Assembly (NCBI GenBank): GCA_035304285.1 | Contig: DATGQI010000081.1 | Span: forward strand, 1 to 34,935 | Origin: IDS-8 sp035304285 | Lineage (GTDB): Bacteria; Pseudomonadota; Gammaproteobacteria; Steroidobacterales; Woeseiaceae | Length of the DNA stretch: 34,935 bases | Direction of reading: 5' to 3' | In this document: one piece after another, positions 8,636 to 16,551 of the stretch | How positions within the stretch are numbered: position 1 is the first letter of the stretch | Layout of the letters: each line of letters starts with the position of its first letter | Notes under the pieces: model-generated | What the model was told of the DNA's origin: nothing | Seen by the model: only the letters and a program-made list of their open reading frames with translations | Databases searched by the model: none | Position numbers and translations under genes: made by a program

Positions 8636-11339
8636 CGCAGCCCGCGGCGCCAAAGAACAGGAACAGCACCGAGACGCCCCCACCACCTCCACCGCCGCCA
8701 CCGGCCTGCTTGGCTACCGTTACGATCGTGGTTGCCGAATCATCAAGACCGGCCGGGTCCGTCACGGTGAGCCGGAACTGAAGCATGGTGTCCGACGCGA
8801 CCGAGGGCGCCGTGAACTCAGCGACAGCAGCAGAAGCATCCGACAACATAACTTGTGGGCCATTAACCTGTTCCCACTGGAATGTCACCTCGTCGCCGTC
8901 CGGATCGTTCGATTGTCCCCCGTCCAGCCTTACAAGCGCCCCTTCCGCCACCGTCTGGCTGCCTCCTGCAATGGCGTTCGGCGCCACGTTGAAGCCGCGA
9001 CCGTTGGCGATTTGCACCGTTGCAGCCGTCTGCCCGCGTATGCCAACCCCGACGGGGTTGCTCAAACTTATCGTAAAGCTTTCCGTTTCTTCACTGCTGC
9101 CGTCGTCGACGATGCTGAAGACAATGCTCTTTGGTTCGCCGTCGCCTGCACCCCATTCAATCGTACCGGATGACGGCCCGTTGAAATCTGCTCCCGCCGT
9201 CGCCTCGTTGCCGGTAACGGTGAAGTCGATACTGGCCGCGCCCGCTGCGCTGCCGCCTCGCTGCAGCACAACTACGGCCGTGGCGAATCCTCGTTCGGCA
9301 ACGTCGATGGTGCTGGCGAAGAACCCGACTTCCGCGGCCGCACCCGCATCGCCGATGAAAACGCTCGCCACGTTGCGGCGGTCGAGCGTTGCGCCGCCAG
9401 CCGGGTTGACCAGGCGCACAAGAAGGCGCTCCAGGTTTTCTGCCTCACCGTCGCCAATGAGGGAGACAGCGATCGTTCGGTCGCTCGCATCCCCCGCGGT
9501 CCACTCGAGCGTTTCTGCCTGCACCTGGTAGTCCGCCGTATCTGCCGTGGCATGAACGATTTCGAAATCGACGCTTGCATTACCTGCTGCACCGCCGGAT
9601 CGCTGCACAACGAGTTCGACGTTCTCGCCCTCATCAGCCGCGTAAGACGATGCGTCGAAGGAGAAGCGTCCCTGCGGCACTTCGATACTGCGGTCCCGCG
9701 CGAGGTACAGGCCGGTGTCGATGTCGCTGACAGCGATTGTGCCGCTGAAGAAAAACGGATAAGTCCCCCAGGCGCCGACGAAGCTGCTCGTGTCGGAAAA
9801 CGGATAGGTGTCCAGTAAGCCAACGGTCACAGGCGTCGTGGCGTCGGTGATGTCGAGGACTGTCAGGCCCCTGGCGTAATTCGAGATGTAGTAGCGGTTG
9901 CCGCGCACGAAGCCGTTGTGGTCGATCGCCCGGCTTGGACCCTCCCATGAGCCAACCAGCACAGGGTTCTGCAAATCCGCTATGGAAAATACCCGCAGCG
10001 TGGTGTTCAGCCCGAAGTTCTGTTCGTCCAGCTCGTCATGAACGAAAACATGCTGCTTGTCTTCCGACCACCAGCCCGAATGGACGTAAGACGCGTTGGC
10101 GTACGGTGTCCGGCTCAGCCGCGAGGGCGTTGCAGGTTCGGTGATATCCCACACGTCGATCGTCGTCTCATTGAAATCCAGCAGTACCTCGCACCATGCA
10201 GCGCCGTTGTCGCATTGCGTGTCCTTGCGACTGTCGGTTATGACCAGGGAAGTTGCATCATGCATGTAGTCGGAAGTGCCGGCACGTGCCACGAAGGACG
10301 GTGCGGCAGGATTTTCGAGCGAGTAGGCGCGATATTGGCCGGCACCGAGACTGGAGCCGGCGATCACGAGTAAAGGTGTCGCGCCGGTCAGCGAAATGCC
10401 GGTGCTGTAGTCGGTGCCGGTTGCGTACACGTTGTGCGCCGCGCTGAAATCACTGATGTAGTTTTCCTTCCGGATGGTGTGCGGCAAATCGCTCAGGTCG
10501 ATTGCAAAAAGTCCATCCGTCGAGCCATCTGTGCTCACGTATGCATAAGCTCGCCAGCGCTGTTCCGCCGCATCGAAGAGCTGGTAGACCTTGATGTCGC
10601 GCCAGAATGCCTTCTGGCCGTCGATGAACCCGACTTCAAGGGGGGCTTCGGGATCGGTCACGTCGACGACCGCCGTACCGATGTCATAACCGACTATTGC
10701 GTACTCGCGACCGGTATTCAGGTCGACGAAGCCCCAAACGTCCGTCGCCGAACCGGGTGCTGCGCTCACATCGTTGAACGAGAAATGCGACAGAAGGTCG
10801 ATAGCCTGGCAGTCGAGGCTCCCCGCCTTGCCGCCTGAGCATGGGCTGGCGGGCGCCCCCATCTTCAGCTGGGCGTGCAAAGCGACCAGCTTCTCCGCTT
10901 CGGCAGCCTTGGGCCCATCGATGGCTTTGCGGTCTGAGACGACGTTCAGCCCGCGGTCCTTCAGTAGTTCGCGGAACTCAGGCGGCACACCGGTGAGTGT
11001 GGACAGTCCATTACGGGCGACGAAACGCCGGCCGCTTCGCTTGAAGCCACCGGAGACTTCGATCATCCCGCTGACCACGTGAAACAGATCTTCCGGATCA
11101 TCCACTGCGTAAGTACCTTCCGCGATGCGAACTTCTGCACCCTTACCGGCCACCGACAGTGCGTAACCGAGTGAGCGGCATGGGGAGGCTTCGTCGAGGC
11201 AGCGACCGCTATCGGTGCCGTCTTCTGCAATGAACAGCGGCTCGCCGGCTCCCTTATGGGCGGAAGCGGCAGGAACGAGAACAGACAGCAGTGCGGCGAT
11301 CACTACCGTGATGGCGACCCAGCGCATCGTTTGCATCAT
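8604..11339 (-). CDS. Secreted choice-of-anchor B family protein with Calx-beta and PKD-like domains and a C-terminal anchor
   Basis: The 911-aa product has a signal peptide (residues 1-27, ending PAASA), a low-complexity linker, then a long repeat region with WGFVDLNTGREYAIVGY, TAVVDVTDPEAP and HSGWWSEDKQHVFVHDE, typical of choice-of-anchor B (beta-propeller-like LVIVD repeats). Two Calx-beta domains follow (cores ASVDFEIV and ASIDFTVTG with acidic DDGSSEETE), then a PKD/REJ-like domain (GGQSNDPDGDEVTFQWEQ). The C-terminus is nine Gly, a hydrophobic stretch (VSVLFLFFGAAG) and a basic tail (SRMYRKGGA), resembling GlyGly-CTERM sorting signals cut by rhombosortase. The frame is open a further 178 codons upstream, but the signal peptide fixes the start at ATG 11339 (or the next Met). 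Probably cell-surface; ligand unknown. Confidence 0.85.
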   Translation of the reverse strand: MMQTMRWVAITVVIAALLSVLVPAASAHKGAGEPLFIAEDGTDSGRCLDEASPCRSLGYALSVAGKGAEVRIAEGTYAVDDPEDLFHVVSGMIEVSGGFKRSGRRFVARNGLSTLTGVPPEFRELLKDRGLNVVSDRKAIDGPKAAEAEKLVALHAQLKMGAPASPCSGGKAGSLDCQAIDLLSHFSFNDVSAAPGSATDVWGFVDLNTGREYAIVGYDIGTAVVDVTDPEAPLEVGFIDGQKAFWRDIKVYQLFDAAEQRWRAYAYVSTDGSTDGLFAIDLSDLPHTIRKENYISDFSAAHNVYATGTDYSTGISLTGATPLLVIAGSSLGAGQYRAYSLENPAAPSFVARAGTSDYMHDATSLVITDSRKDTQCDNGAAWCEVLLDFNETTIDVWDITEPATPSRLSRTPYANASYVHSGWWSEDKQHVFVHDELDEQNFGLNTTLRVFSIADLQNPVLVGSWEGPSRAIDHNGFVRGNRYYISNYARGLTVLDITDATTPVTVGLLDTYPFSDTSSFVGAWGTYPFFFSGTIAVSDIDTGLYLARDRSIEVPQGRFSFDASSYAADEGENVELVVQRSGGAAGNASVDFEIVHATADTADYQVQAETLEWTAGDASDRTIAVSLIGDGEAENLERLLVRLVNPAGGATLDRRNVASVFIGDAGAAAEVGFFASTIDVAERGFATAVVVLQRGGSAAGAASIDFTVTGNEATAGADFNGPSSGTIEWGAGDGEPKSIVFSIVDDGSSEETESFTISLSNPVGVGIRGQTAATVQIANGRGFNVAPNAIAGGSQTVAEGALVRLDGGQSNDPDGDEVTFQWEQVNGPQVMLSDASAAVAEFTAPSVASDTMLQFRLTVTDPAGLDDSATTIVTVAKQAGGGGGGGGGVSVLFLFFGAAGCVSRMYRKGGA

Positions 11340-11403
11340 AAAATATAACCGGAACGACTTTGTGACCTGCCGTGGCTTCTTTTTCGACGCCAGGGGTCGG
11401 CCG

Positions 11404-11409
11404 ATTATA
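11404..11409 (-). promoter_or_regulatory. Candidate -10 box for the choice-of-anchor B gene
   Basis: On the minus strand the sequence reads TATAAT exactly, about 65 bp upstream of the ATG at 11339. No good -35 hexamer is seen at 16-18 bp, so an activator may be needed or the match may be chance. Confidence 0.3.
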
Positions 11410-11459
11410 CTACCTGGGCCTTCAGGCAGCCGCCGCGGCCGGGCGCGACGGAGAAAGAC

Positions 11460-12530
11460 TTGACCAGACATAATGCACCGCTCCTGTTCAAAGCCGGCCC
11501 GGACGCGTTCGCCGACATTCGCAAGAGAGGCTTCTCGCCTGAACGGGTAGGAACCATCGCGGGAGCGTCGGGCGGGCCGAAGTGGCTCGTCCTGAGCCAG
11601 CTCGACCGCGTGATCATCGATCGCATCTTGCCGAAGGTCGCGGGTCCCGTTCACCTGGCTGGCTCCTCCATTGGAGCGTGGCGCTTCGCCTGTTACGGGC
11701 AGGCCGCACCGCTCGATGCGCTGAACCGCTTCGAGGAGGCCTATATCGAACAGGACTACAGCGCCAGGCCGACTACCGCCGAGATCACGGCGAAGAGCAG
11801 GGAGATCCTGGCGACGTTGCTTCGCGACGGCGGGGCGGCAGAGATCGTATCCCACCCGTACGTTCGCCTCCACATACTGGCCGTGCGCTGCGGGCGGCTG
11901 ACGTCGTCCGAATCACGTCCGCTTCTCGCGTCCGGGATGCTCGCCGCGGCCTTCGCAAATGCCGTGAGCCGCCGGACGCTCGGGCTCTTTTTCAAGCGAG
12001 TCTTGTTCTACGACGCCAGGGACCTGCCGCCGTTCTACAACGCGAGCGGCTTCCCCCTGGAGCGCATCCATCTCACGCAGAAGAACATTGCCAATGCGAT
12101 CGTTGCGTCGGGCTCGATCCCGATGGTGCTTTCAGGGGTGCGGGATATCGACGGTGCTCCGCCAGGCATCTACAGGGACGGGGGCGTCATCGACTACCAC
12201 CTCGACCTGCCGCTGGCGGAGCCCGATCGTCTGACGCTTTACCCGCACTTCTTCGAGCAGCTGATTCCAGGCTGGTTCGACAAGAAGCTGCGCTGGCGCC
12301 GCATGAATCCGCTCCATACCAGCCGCACCATCCTCGTCTGCCCATCGCCTGATTTCATCTCCCGCCTGCCGGGGGGCAAGGTTCCGGACCGCACGGATTT
12401 CGTGCGGATGCCACCCTCGGTGAGGATGCGCACCTGGCGACAGGTCATCTCCAGCTGTGCTGCCCTGGCTGACGATCTTTGCGAGGTGCTCGAGAAAGGA
12501 CGCCTGGCGGAGCGACTTCAGGCATTGTGA
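11460..12530 (+). CDS. Patatin-like phospholipase family protein
   Basis: A predicted cytoplasmic serine acyl hydrolase of the patatin fold. Near the N-terminus is the glycine-rich oxyanion segment GASGGPKW (about 35-42), followed by the nucleophile motif GSSIGAWR (GxSxG form, about 68-75). The catalytic Asp is likely in RDGGVIDYHLDL (about 240). Together they give the Ser-Asp dyad typical of patatins. No signal peptide is visible. The start is a TTG at 11460 with GGAGAAAG just upstream. Its substrate is unknown; membrane lipid or storage-polymer turnover are guesses. It is divergent from the choice-of-anchor B gene, 120 bp apart. Confidence 0.82.
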   Translation: MTRHNAPLLFKAGPDAFADIRKRGFSPERVGTIAGASGGPKWLVLSQLDRVIIDRILPKVAGPVHLAGSSIGAWRFACYGQAAPLDALNRFEEAYIEQDYSARPTTAEITAKSREILATLLRDGGAAEIVSHPYVRLHILAVRCGRLTSSESRPLLASGMLAAAFANAVSRRTLGLFFKRVLFYDARDLPPFYNASGFPLERIHLTQKNIANAIVASGSIPMVLSGVRDIDGAPPGIYRDGGVIDYHLDLPLAEPDRLTLYPHFFEQLIPGWFDKKLRWRRMNPLHTSRTILVCPSPDFISRLPGGKVPDRTDFVRMPPSVRMRTWRQVISSCAALADDLCEVLEKGRLAERLQAL

Positions 12531-12623
12531 TTGCGATCACGGAGCGCTGCCTCGACCTGCTGCTAGTGTTAAGGATGGGTAGCCGGCGGATTCGGCTGCG
12601 CCTCGCCGATACTGGAGACGGAC

Positions 12624-13253
12624 ATGAAGCTCAAGCTGGCAGGAGCAGGCCTGCTCGCCTTGCTCGCCTTGAATGGATGCGCATCGATGAGCGCTGACGA
12701 ATGCGTCATGAGCGACTGGCAAACCATCGGGTTTGAAGACGGTGCGCGCGGCTACACGATGGACCGGCTCGGCCAGCATCGCAAAGCTTGCGCCAGGCAC
12801 GGCGTCGCACCAGACCTGCGCGCCTACCAGGCGGGTCGTGACGAAGGATTGCAGCAGTTTTGCCAACCGTCTCGCGGCTTCAACCTTGGCGCCGGCGGCG
12901 GCCAATACAACGGGGTGTGCGGCGATCACTCGGAGCCACAGTTCCTGGACGCCTATCGCTCCGGCTACCAACTTTACAATCTTCGCTCAACCGTGGACTC
13001 GGCCACCTACCAGATAAACGCCAAGACGCAGGAGATCGAGGACATCCAGGAAGAGATCCGCAGCAAGGAAGCAGCGCTGATCCGGAGGGATACCGCGACC
13101 GAGGAACGTATCCTGCTGCTTGCCGATCTCAAAGACCTGTCGGAGCGTACCGGGCAGCTGGAATCGGAGATCTACCTGCTGGTCGAGGATCGAGCGCGTC
13201 ATGAAGAGCAGCTCGCGGCTTACCGGGCGGTCCTTGCCGACTCCGGCTACTGA
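12624..13253 (+). CDS. DUF2799 domain lipoprotein
   Basis: The 209-aa product has a lipoprotein signal peptide with lipobox LNGC (Cys19), so it is lipidated and exported. The mature part begins with the DUF2799 pattern (SDWQTIGFEDGARG, then RAYQAGRDEGLQQFC). Residues about 120-200 form a charged, heptad-like helix rich in E/R/L (KTQEIEDIQEEIRSKEAAL), a probable coiled coil. GGAG lies 8 nt before the ATG. The family's function is unknown. A terminator candidate follows, so it may be monocistronic. Confidence 0.85.
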   Translation: MKLKLAGAGLLALLALNGCASMSADECVMSDWQTIGFEDGARGYTMDRLGQHRKACARHGVAPDLRAYQAGRDEGLQQFCQPSRGFNLGAGGGQYNGVCGDHSEPQFLDAYRSGYQLYNLRSTVDSATYQINAKTQEIEDIQEEIRSKEAALIRRDTATEERILLLADLKDLSERTGQLESEIYLLVEDRARHEEQLAAYRAVLADSGY

Positions 13254-13271
13254 CCGATTGGAGTTCGCCGG

Positions 13272-13301
13272 CCGACAGCGGCAAACCCGCTGACGGCTTT
13301 T
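13272..13301 (+). terminator. Rho-independent terminator after the DUF2799 gene
   Basis: A 10-bp stem with one mismatch (CCGACAGCGG at 13272-13281, CCGCTGACGG at 13287-13296) encloses a 5-nt loop and is followed by CTTTT. It lies 18 bp after the stop codon and next to the stop of the convergent gene. Confidence 0.6.
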
Positions 13302-13707
13302 AGTCCAGGTTGTCGGAACCGCTCCGCCGGTCGCGTTCCGCGCGCTGCTCCCCGCAAACGTCTCCCGGATTCAGCCCGATAGACGAAGGATAGGGCGTCC
13401 GCCGCTCATCCCCTTCGCGCCGGTCCGCATGGTGCGCGAACCGGCAGCGACAGTCGGATGCATCGCAATCGGGAAGGGGAATGCGCGGCGCAGAGCCGGA
13501 TAGAAAGCGCTGTCCGTCGAGCTTCCTCGCTGCCTTGCAGGCCATCGCTCCAGGACGGATCGAAACAGCATGAAAATCGGCCTTGAGCCTTGCCGTAGCA
13601 GCAGGGTCCACCGCCTTCAACTCATGCGTTACCGGTGCGCGGCTGCGCATCTTCAAAAAAGTAACAACGGCGATCAGCAACACCGCCACGCCGATTAACA
13701 ATTTCAC
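13300..13707 (-). CDS. Conserved-looking small membrane-anchored Cys-rich protein, function unknown
   Basis: A 135-aa product with an N-terminal membrane anchor (LLIGVAVLLIAVVTFL, residues 3-18) followed by a soluble part. It contains ACKAARKLDGQRFL, then PDCDASDCRCRFAHHADRREG: three Cys in C-x4-C-x-C spacing followed by HH, which could bind a metal, and the basic run DRREGDERR. The start is a GTG at 13707; minus-strand GAGGGATGA about 10 nt upstream is a plausible SD. I cannot name the family. It is convergent with the DUF2799 gene and divergent from the glycosyltransferase operon. Confidence 0.65.
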   Translation of the reverse strand: MKLLIGVAVLLIAVVTFLKMRSRAPVTHELKAVDPAATARLKADFHAVSIRPGAMACKAARKLDGQRFLSGSAPRIPLPDCDASDCRCRFAHHADRREGDERRTPYPSSIGLNPGDVCGEQRAERDRRSGSDNLD

Positions 13708-13775
13708 TAAAGATCATCCCTCGCCGGTCCAGCGGCAGAGGATACCGGAACTTTGTCCGCTGCCGCGTGAAGAGC

Positions 13776-13791
13776 CGTCACGGTCGTGACG
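13776..13791. promoter_or_regulatory. 16-bp palindrome (possible operator)
   Basis: CGTCACG-GT-CGTGACG is a perfect inverted repeat with 7-bp arms and a 2-bp centre. It lies in the divergent region between the GTG at 13707 and the glycosyltransferase operon, 69 bp upstream of the leftward gene. Two further palindromes follow: CGAATATTCG (13806-13815) and GCGGTC-C-GACCGC (13823-13835). No regulator is identified. Confidence 0.4.
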
Positions 13792-13841
13792 TTGCATCCA
13801 GCGTCCGAATATTCGAACCGCGGCGGTCCGACCGCGCACCT

Positions 13842-13885
13842 TGTAAGGCTTACATGCTCCGATTTTCGGACGGTAAATCCTACAT
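13842..13885. promoter_or_regulatory. Two candidate enhancer (UAS) half-palindromes upstream of the sigma-54 promoter
   Basis: Site 1, TGTAAG-G-CTTACA (13842-13854), is a perfect inverted repeat. Site 2, GGTAAATCCTACAT (13872-13885), matches 10 of 14 positions of the first. Their starts are 30 bp apart, near three helical turns, and they lie about 58 and 88 bp upstream of the -24 element at 13936, a usual place for bacterial enhancer-binding protein sites. The activator is not in the window. Confidence 0.45.
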
Positions 13886-13935
13886 AGGTCCTTTGCCCGT
13901 GCGCCTGTGAAAAGGGATTTGTCAGCGTGCAGCGT

Positions 13936-13951
13936 TGGCACGATAGATGCA
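13936..13951 (+). promoter_or_regulatory. Sigma-54 (RpoN) -24/-12 promoter for the glycosyltransferase operon
   Basis: TGGCACG-ATAG-ATGCA matches the consensus TGGCACG-N4-TTGCA at every fixed position but one, with the obligatory GG and GC at correct spacing. Expected transcript start is near 13962. This puts the long frame's upstream GTG (13907) outside the transcript and moves the first gene's start to 14042. Confidence 0.8.
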
Positions 13952-14003
13952 ACGGCCCTCGCTGAATCAAGGAGCAAACTCGAGATAGGGAAGGAGAATC
14001 TTC

Positions 14004-14045
14004 GTGCAAGCATTACTTCGGGCACTGGACGCGGCCTTGAGGTGA
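14004..14045 (+). CDS. Possible 13-aa leader peptide coupled to the first glycosyltransferase
   Basis: GTG at 14004 follows a strong SD (GGAAGGAG, 13989-13996) by 7 nt. It opens a 13-codon frame, VQALLRALDAALR, ending at TGA 14043-14045, which overlaps the GTG start of the glycosyltransferase (14042) as GTGA. The glycosyltransferase start has no good SD of its own, so this mini-ORF could bring ribosomes to it. The alternative is a sequence error joining the SD to the main frame. Confidence 0.35.
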   Translation: MQALLRALDAALR

Positions 14046-15499
14046 CACAGCTATTCCTGCTGCCGGTGCTGGTGGTATCCCTGGTCCTGCTTTCCGGATG
14101 GGCCGCCCTCGTTCTGGCTATTGTCGGGCTCTTCGTCGTGCTCGGCCTCGTCATTGTTCACGTGAGTTCTGTATTCATAGCTCACCGGCCACAGCCAACA
14201 CGGGGAACCAATGGTGCAGTCAAGCGTGAGGCTGCGGCTGACTCAGGTGCACAGCCGCGCGTATCGGTCCACGTTCCATGCTGCAACGAACCGCCCGACA
14301 TCGTCATCGGCACGCTGGACGCTTTAGCTCGCCTTGACTGGGAAAACTACGAGGTCATTTGCCTGGACAACAATACGCCGGACCCGGCCGACTGGCAGCC
14401 GCTGGAGGAGCACTGCCGCCGGCTCGGCGACAGGTTCCGCTTCTATCACTTCGACGCAATCCGGGGAGCGAAGGCGGGTGCCTTGAACCGTGCTCTCGAA
14501 CTGACGGACCCGCAGTCCGAGTACATCGCCGTTGTCGATGCGGACTATCGCGTCCAGCCAAATTTCCTTCATTGCGCGCGCACGTACCTGGCCGATCATT
14601 CGTTGTCGCATGTGCAATTTCCCCAGGCATATCGCAATACCTGTGATCGTGCGTCGGGTATAGCACGCGATTTTTCCCACTACTTCGACGTCTTCATGCC
14701 AACGGCGAACGACACCGGGGCTACGCTTCTGACCGGCACGATGTCGGTCATCCGACGTTCCGTGCTCGAGGACGTCGGCGGCTGGAGTTCAGCCTCGGTG
14801 ACCGAAGACGCCGAACTGGGGGCAAGGCTTGCCGTCGCCGGGCACTCCGGGTGCTTTGTACCGGAAGTGCTGGGGCGCGGGCTGCTACCCGCGACCCTGG
14901 AAACAATGCAGGCGCAACGCAGGCGATGGGTGCACGGCAATGCCTCGACCTTGTTCGGCCTGAGCGTCGCCGACTGGAAACAACTTGGAAGAGCGAGGGT
15001 GATCGGCGTGGTCGCGCAATTGACCGCATGGTTCAACGGCATGCTGGTGCCTGCGATCGTGCTCATTACCGTGGCGCTGGCACGGCTTGAAGGCGACTTG
15101 CACGTTCTCGCCGCAAGCCTGTCGGGACTGGCCTTGCTGCTTCAGGTTGGTGCGCGTGCCGTGATTATCGGCCTGGCGCCGCGCCCGGCGCGATCGCGTG
15201 CATCACTCCCACGCGCGCTGGCGGCGCACTTTGGACTGGCATGGGAAGGGGCAACCGCATGGATCGAGAGCCTCATCGGCATGCGCATGCAGTTCATTCG
15301 TACCGACAAGACGGGCAGGCCCGGCTCATTTTCGGCGGCGCTGCCGCCATTGGTGATTAGTGCGTTGCTGCTGCTGGCCGGATCGGTGTTTGTGTTCGAG
15401 GGACTGGCAGTGGCGGCGTCAGGTGCTTTTGCAGGGGCGCTCGCATTTGCCGCGGTTCTCGAGCTGGCGACGCAGCTTGATGTCTTAAGGACCGCCTGA
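14042..15499 (+). CDS. Membrane-bound processive-type glycosyltransferase, family 2 (BcsA/curdlan-synthase-like)
   Basis: The 485-aa product has two N-terminal membrane spans (residues about 5-45), a cytoplasmic GT2 domain and several C-terminal spans. GT2 motifs: VSVHVPCCNEPP (start of the nucleotide fold), DNNTPD, the metal/UDP-binding DAD (166-168), TED (254-256, general base) and QRRRW (292-296). D, DxD, TED and QxxRW together mark processive polysaccharide synthases such as cellulose, curdlan or hyaluronan synthase. Product unknown; a beta-glucan is plausible given the downstream GH1. The GTG at 14042 is the first standard start after the sigma-54 promoter; the frame is open back to 13907. 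No PilZ domain is seen. Confidence 0.85.
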   Translation: MTQLFLLPVLVVSLVLLSGWAALVLAIVGLFVVLGLVIVHVSSVFIAHRPQPTRGTNGAVKREAAADSGAQPRVSVHVPCCNEPPDIVIGTLDALARLDWENYEVICLDNNTPDPADWQPLEEHCRRLGDRFRFYHFDAIRGAKAGALNRALELTDPQSEYIAVVDADYRVQPNFLHCARTYLADHSLSHVQFPQAYRNTCDRASGIARDFSHYFDVFMPTANDTGATLLTGTMSVIRRSVLEDVGGWSSASVTEDAELGARLAVAGHSGCFVPEVLGRGLLPATLETMQAQRRRWVHGNASTLFGLSVADWKQLGRARVIGVVAQLTAWFNGMLVPAIVLITVALARLEGDLHVLAASLSGLALLLQVGARAVIIGLAPRPARSRASLPRALAAHFGLAWEGATAWIESLIGMRMQFIRTDKTGRPGSFSAALPPLVISALLLLAGSVFVFEGLAVAASGAFAGALAFAAVLELATQLDVLRTA

Positions 15500-15509
15500 G
15501 GAGGCTCTA

Positions 15510-15548
15510 ATGCTCCAGACAACTTCAAGCAATGACCGGGTGCACTAG
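15510..15548 (+). CDS. Possible 12-aa leader peptide before the second glycosyltransferase
   Basis: ATG at 15510 is 5 nt after a very strong SD, GAGGAGG (15498-15504). The 12-codon frame MLQTTSSNDRVH ends at TAG 15546-15548, directly abutting the ATG (15549) of the next glycosyltransferase, which has no SD of its own. This repeats the arrangement at 14004-14045 and suggests translational coupling through a tiny ORF. Confidence 0.35.
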   Translation: MLQTTSSNDRVH

Positions 15549-16544
15549 ATGGAACCGCTTGCCGTCAGTGTCGTAATACCCACGTATAACCGGGCCAATG
15601 GCTGCCTCGCCAGGGCGATCGAGGGCGCGCTTGCGCAGAGCTACGCCGAAGTAAGCGTCATCGTCGTCGATGACGGCTCGACGGACAACACGGCGGCGGT
15701 CACACGACGCTATGCATCGGAGCCGCGCTTCTCCTGTATCAAGCTTGGCCGCAACCTGGGTACCGCGCAGGCGAAGAACATCGGGATGCTCTGCAGTCGC
15801 TATGACGCGATCACGTTCCACGATTCCGACGACTCGCCGCACGTCGACAAGGTGCTGTTACAGGCGCGGGCCCTCGGTCTTCATGGTCATGTCGCCGATA
15901 GCATCCTGAACTGGGAACCGTTTGGCTACAGCGCCGGCGAGAAGCTATCGGTCGATATCGCGGTCGGTGCCTACGACCTGATCAAGATGGACGGCAGCGT
16001 CCACTACATCAACAAGCGTGTTTCCCTGCTCGACGATTTCTTCCCGCAGCTTCAGTTTCCGTCCAAGACCGAAGGAGACTGGTGTCTCGTCAACTGCGGA
16101 TTGTTCCGCCGCAGCATTTTCGAAAAGCTTGGCGGGTTCCTGGATTCGGTCGAAGAGGATCGCGAACTGCGAAACCGGACGATAGCCGCCGGCTGCATCT
16201 ATTACTTCATCGACCAGCCATTGCTGACCAAGATCGAGATGGGAGATTCGCTGACGATGCAGGATACGACGGGATACCGCGGGCACGCCCGTCATCGAGA
16301 CCGCGAAGAGGTGTGGAGGCGGGTGGCCCTGTACCAGGGCGGCCGTATCGGACCACGCGTGGCCACTGACACCGGGGTTTGCATCGACCTCTCGTCCGTC
16401 ATTGTCGAAGAAGTCATCAACCCCGGGAACCTGGCATTCCAGGAGTCCATTCCTGCGACGCCCGGAACGCGCGCCGCCTTGCGCGGCATCTTCAACAGCC
16501 AGCCCGCACAGCAGAAGCTCGCCAACCGCGCCATAACAGGCTGA
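15549..16544 (+). CDS. Glycosyltransferase family 2 (GT-A fold, soluble)
   Basis: A 331-aa soluble GT-A glycosyltransferase. VSVVIPTYNRANGCLARAI opens the nucleotide-binding fold, VVDDGSTDNT (about 39-48) is the standard GT2 nucleotide motif, and HDSDDSPHVDK carries the metal-binding D-x-D (92-94). EEDREL (about 208) is a likely catalytic acidic region. No membrane segments are seen. It sits between two other glycosyltransferases, so it probably adds a sugar to the same glycan or lipid acceptor. Donor and acceptor are unknown. The start abuts a 12-codon mini-ORF. The next gene starts 1-7 bp after the stop. Confidence 0.85.
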   Translation: MEPLAVSVVIPTYNRANGCLARAIEGALAQSYAEVSVIVVDDGSTDNTAAVTRRYASEPRFSCIKLGRNLGTAQAKNIGMLCSRYDAITFHDSDDSPHVDKVLLQARALGLHGHVADSILNWEPFGYSAGEKLSVDIAVGAYDLIKMDGSVHYINKRVSLLDDFFPQLQFPSKTEGDWCLVNCGLFRRSIFEKLGGFLDSVEEDRELRNRTIAAGCIYYFIDQPLLTKIEMGDSLTMQDTTGYRGHARHRDREEVWRRVALYQGGRIGPRVATDTGVCIDLSSVIVEEVINPGNLAFQESIPATPGTRAALRGIFNSQPAQQKLANRAITG

Positions 16545-16551
16545 AGTGACA

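Noticed and set aside
11340..11873. Open frame extending the choice-of-anchor B gene 178 codons upstream on the minus strand
   Set aside because: It overlaps the coding start of the patatin-like gene, has no protein features, and a good signal peptide begins at 11339.
13907..14041. Upstream extension of the first glycosyltransferase to the GTG at 13907
   Set aside because: The sigma-54 promoter at 13936-13951 lies inside this stretch, so the transcript starts after it; the extension also lacks GT2-like sequence.
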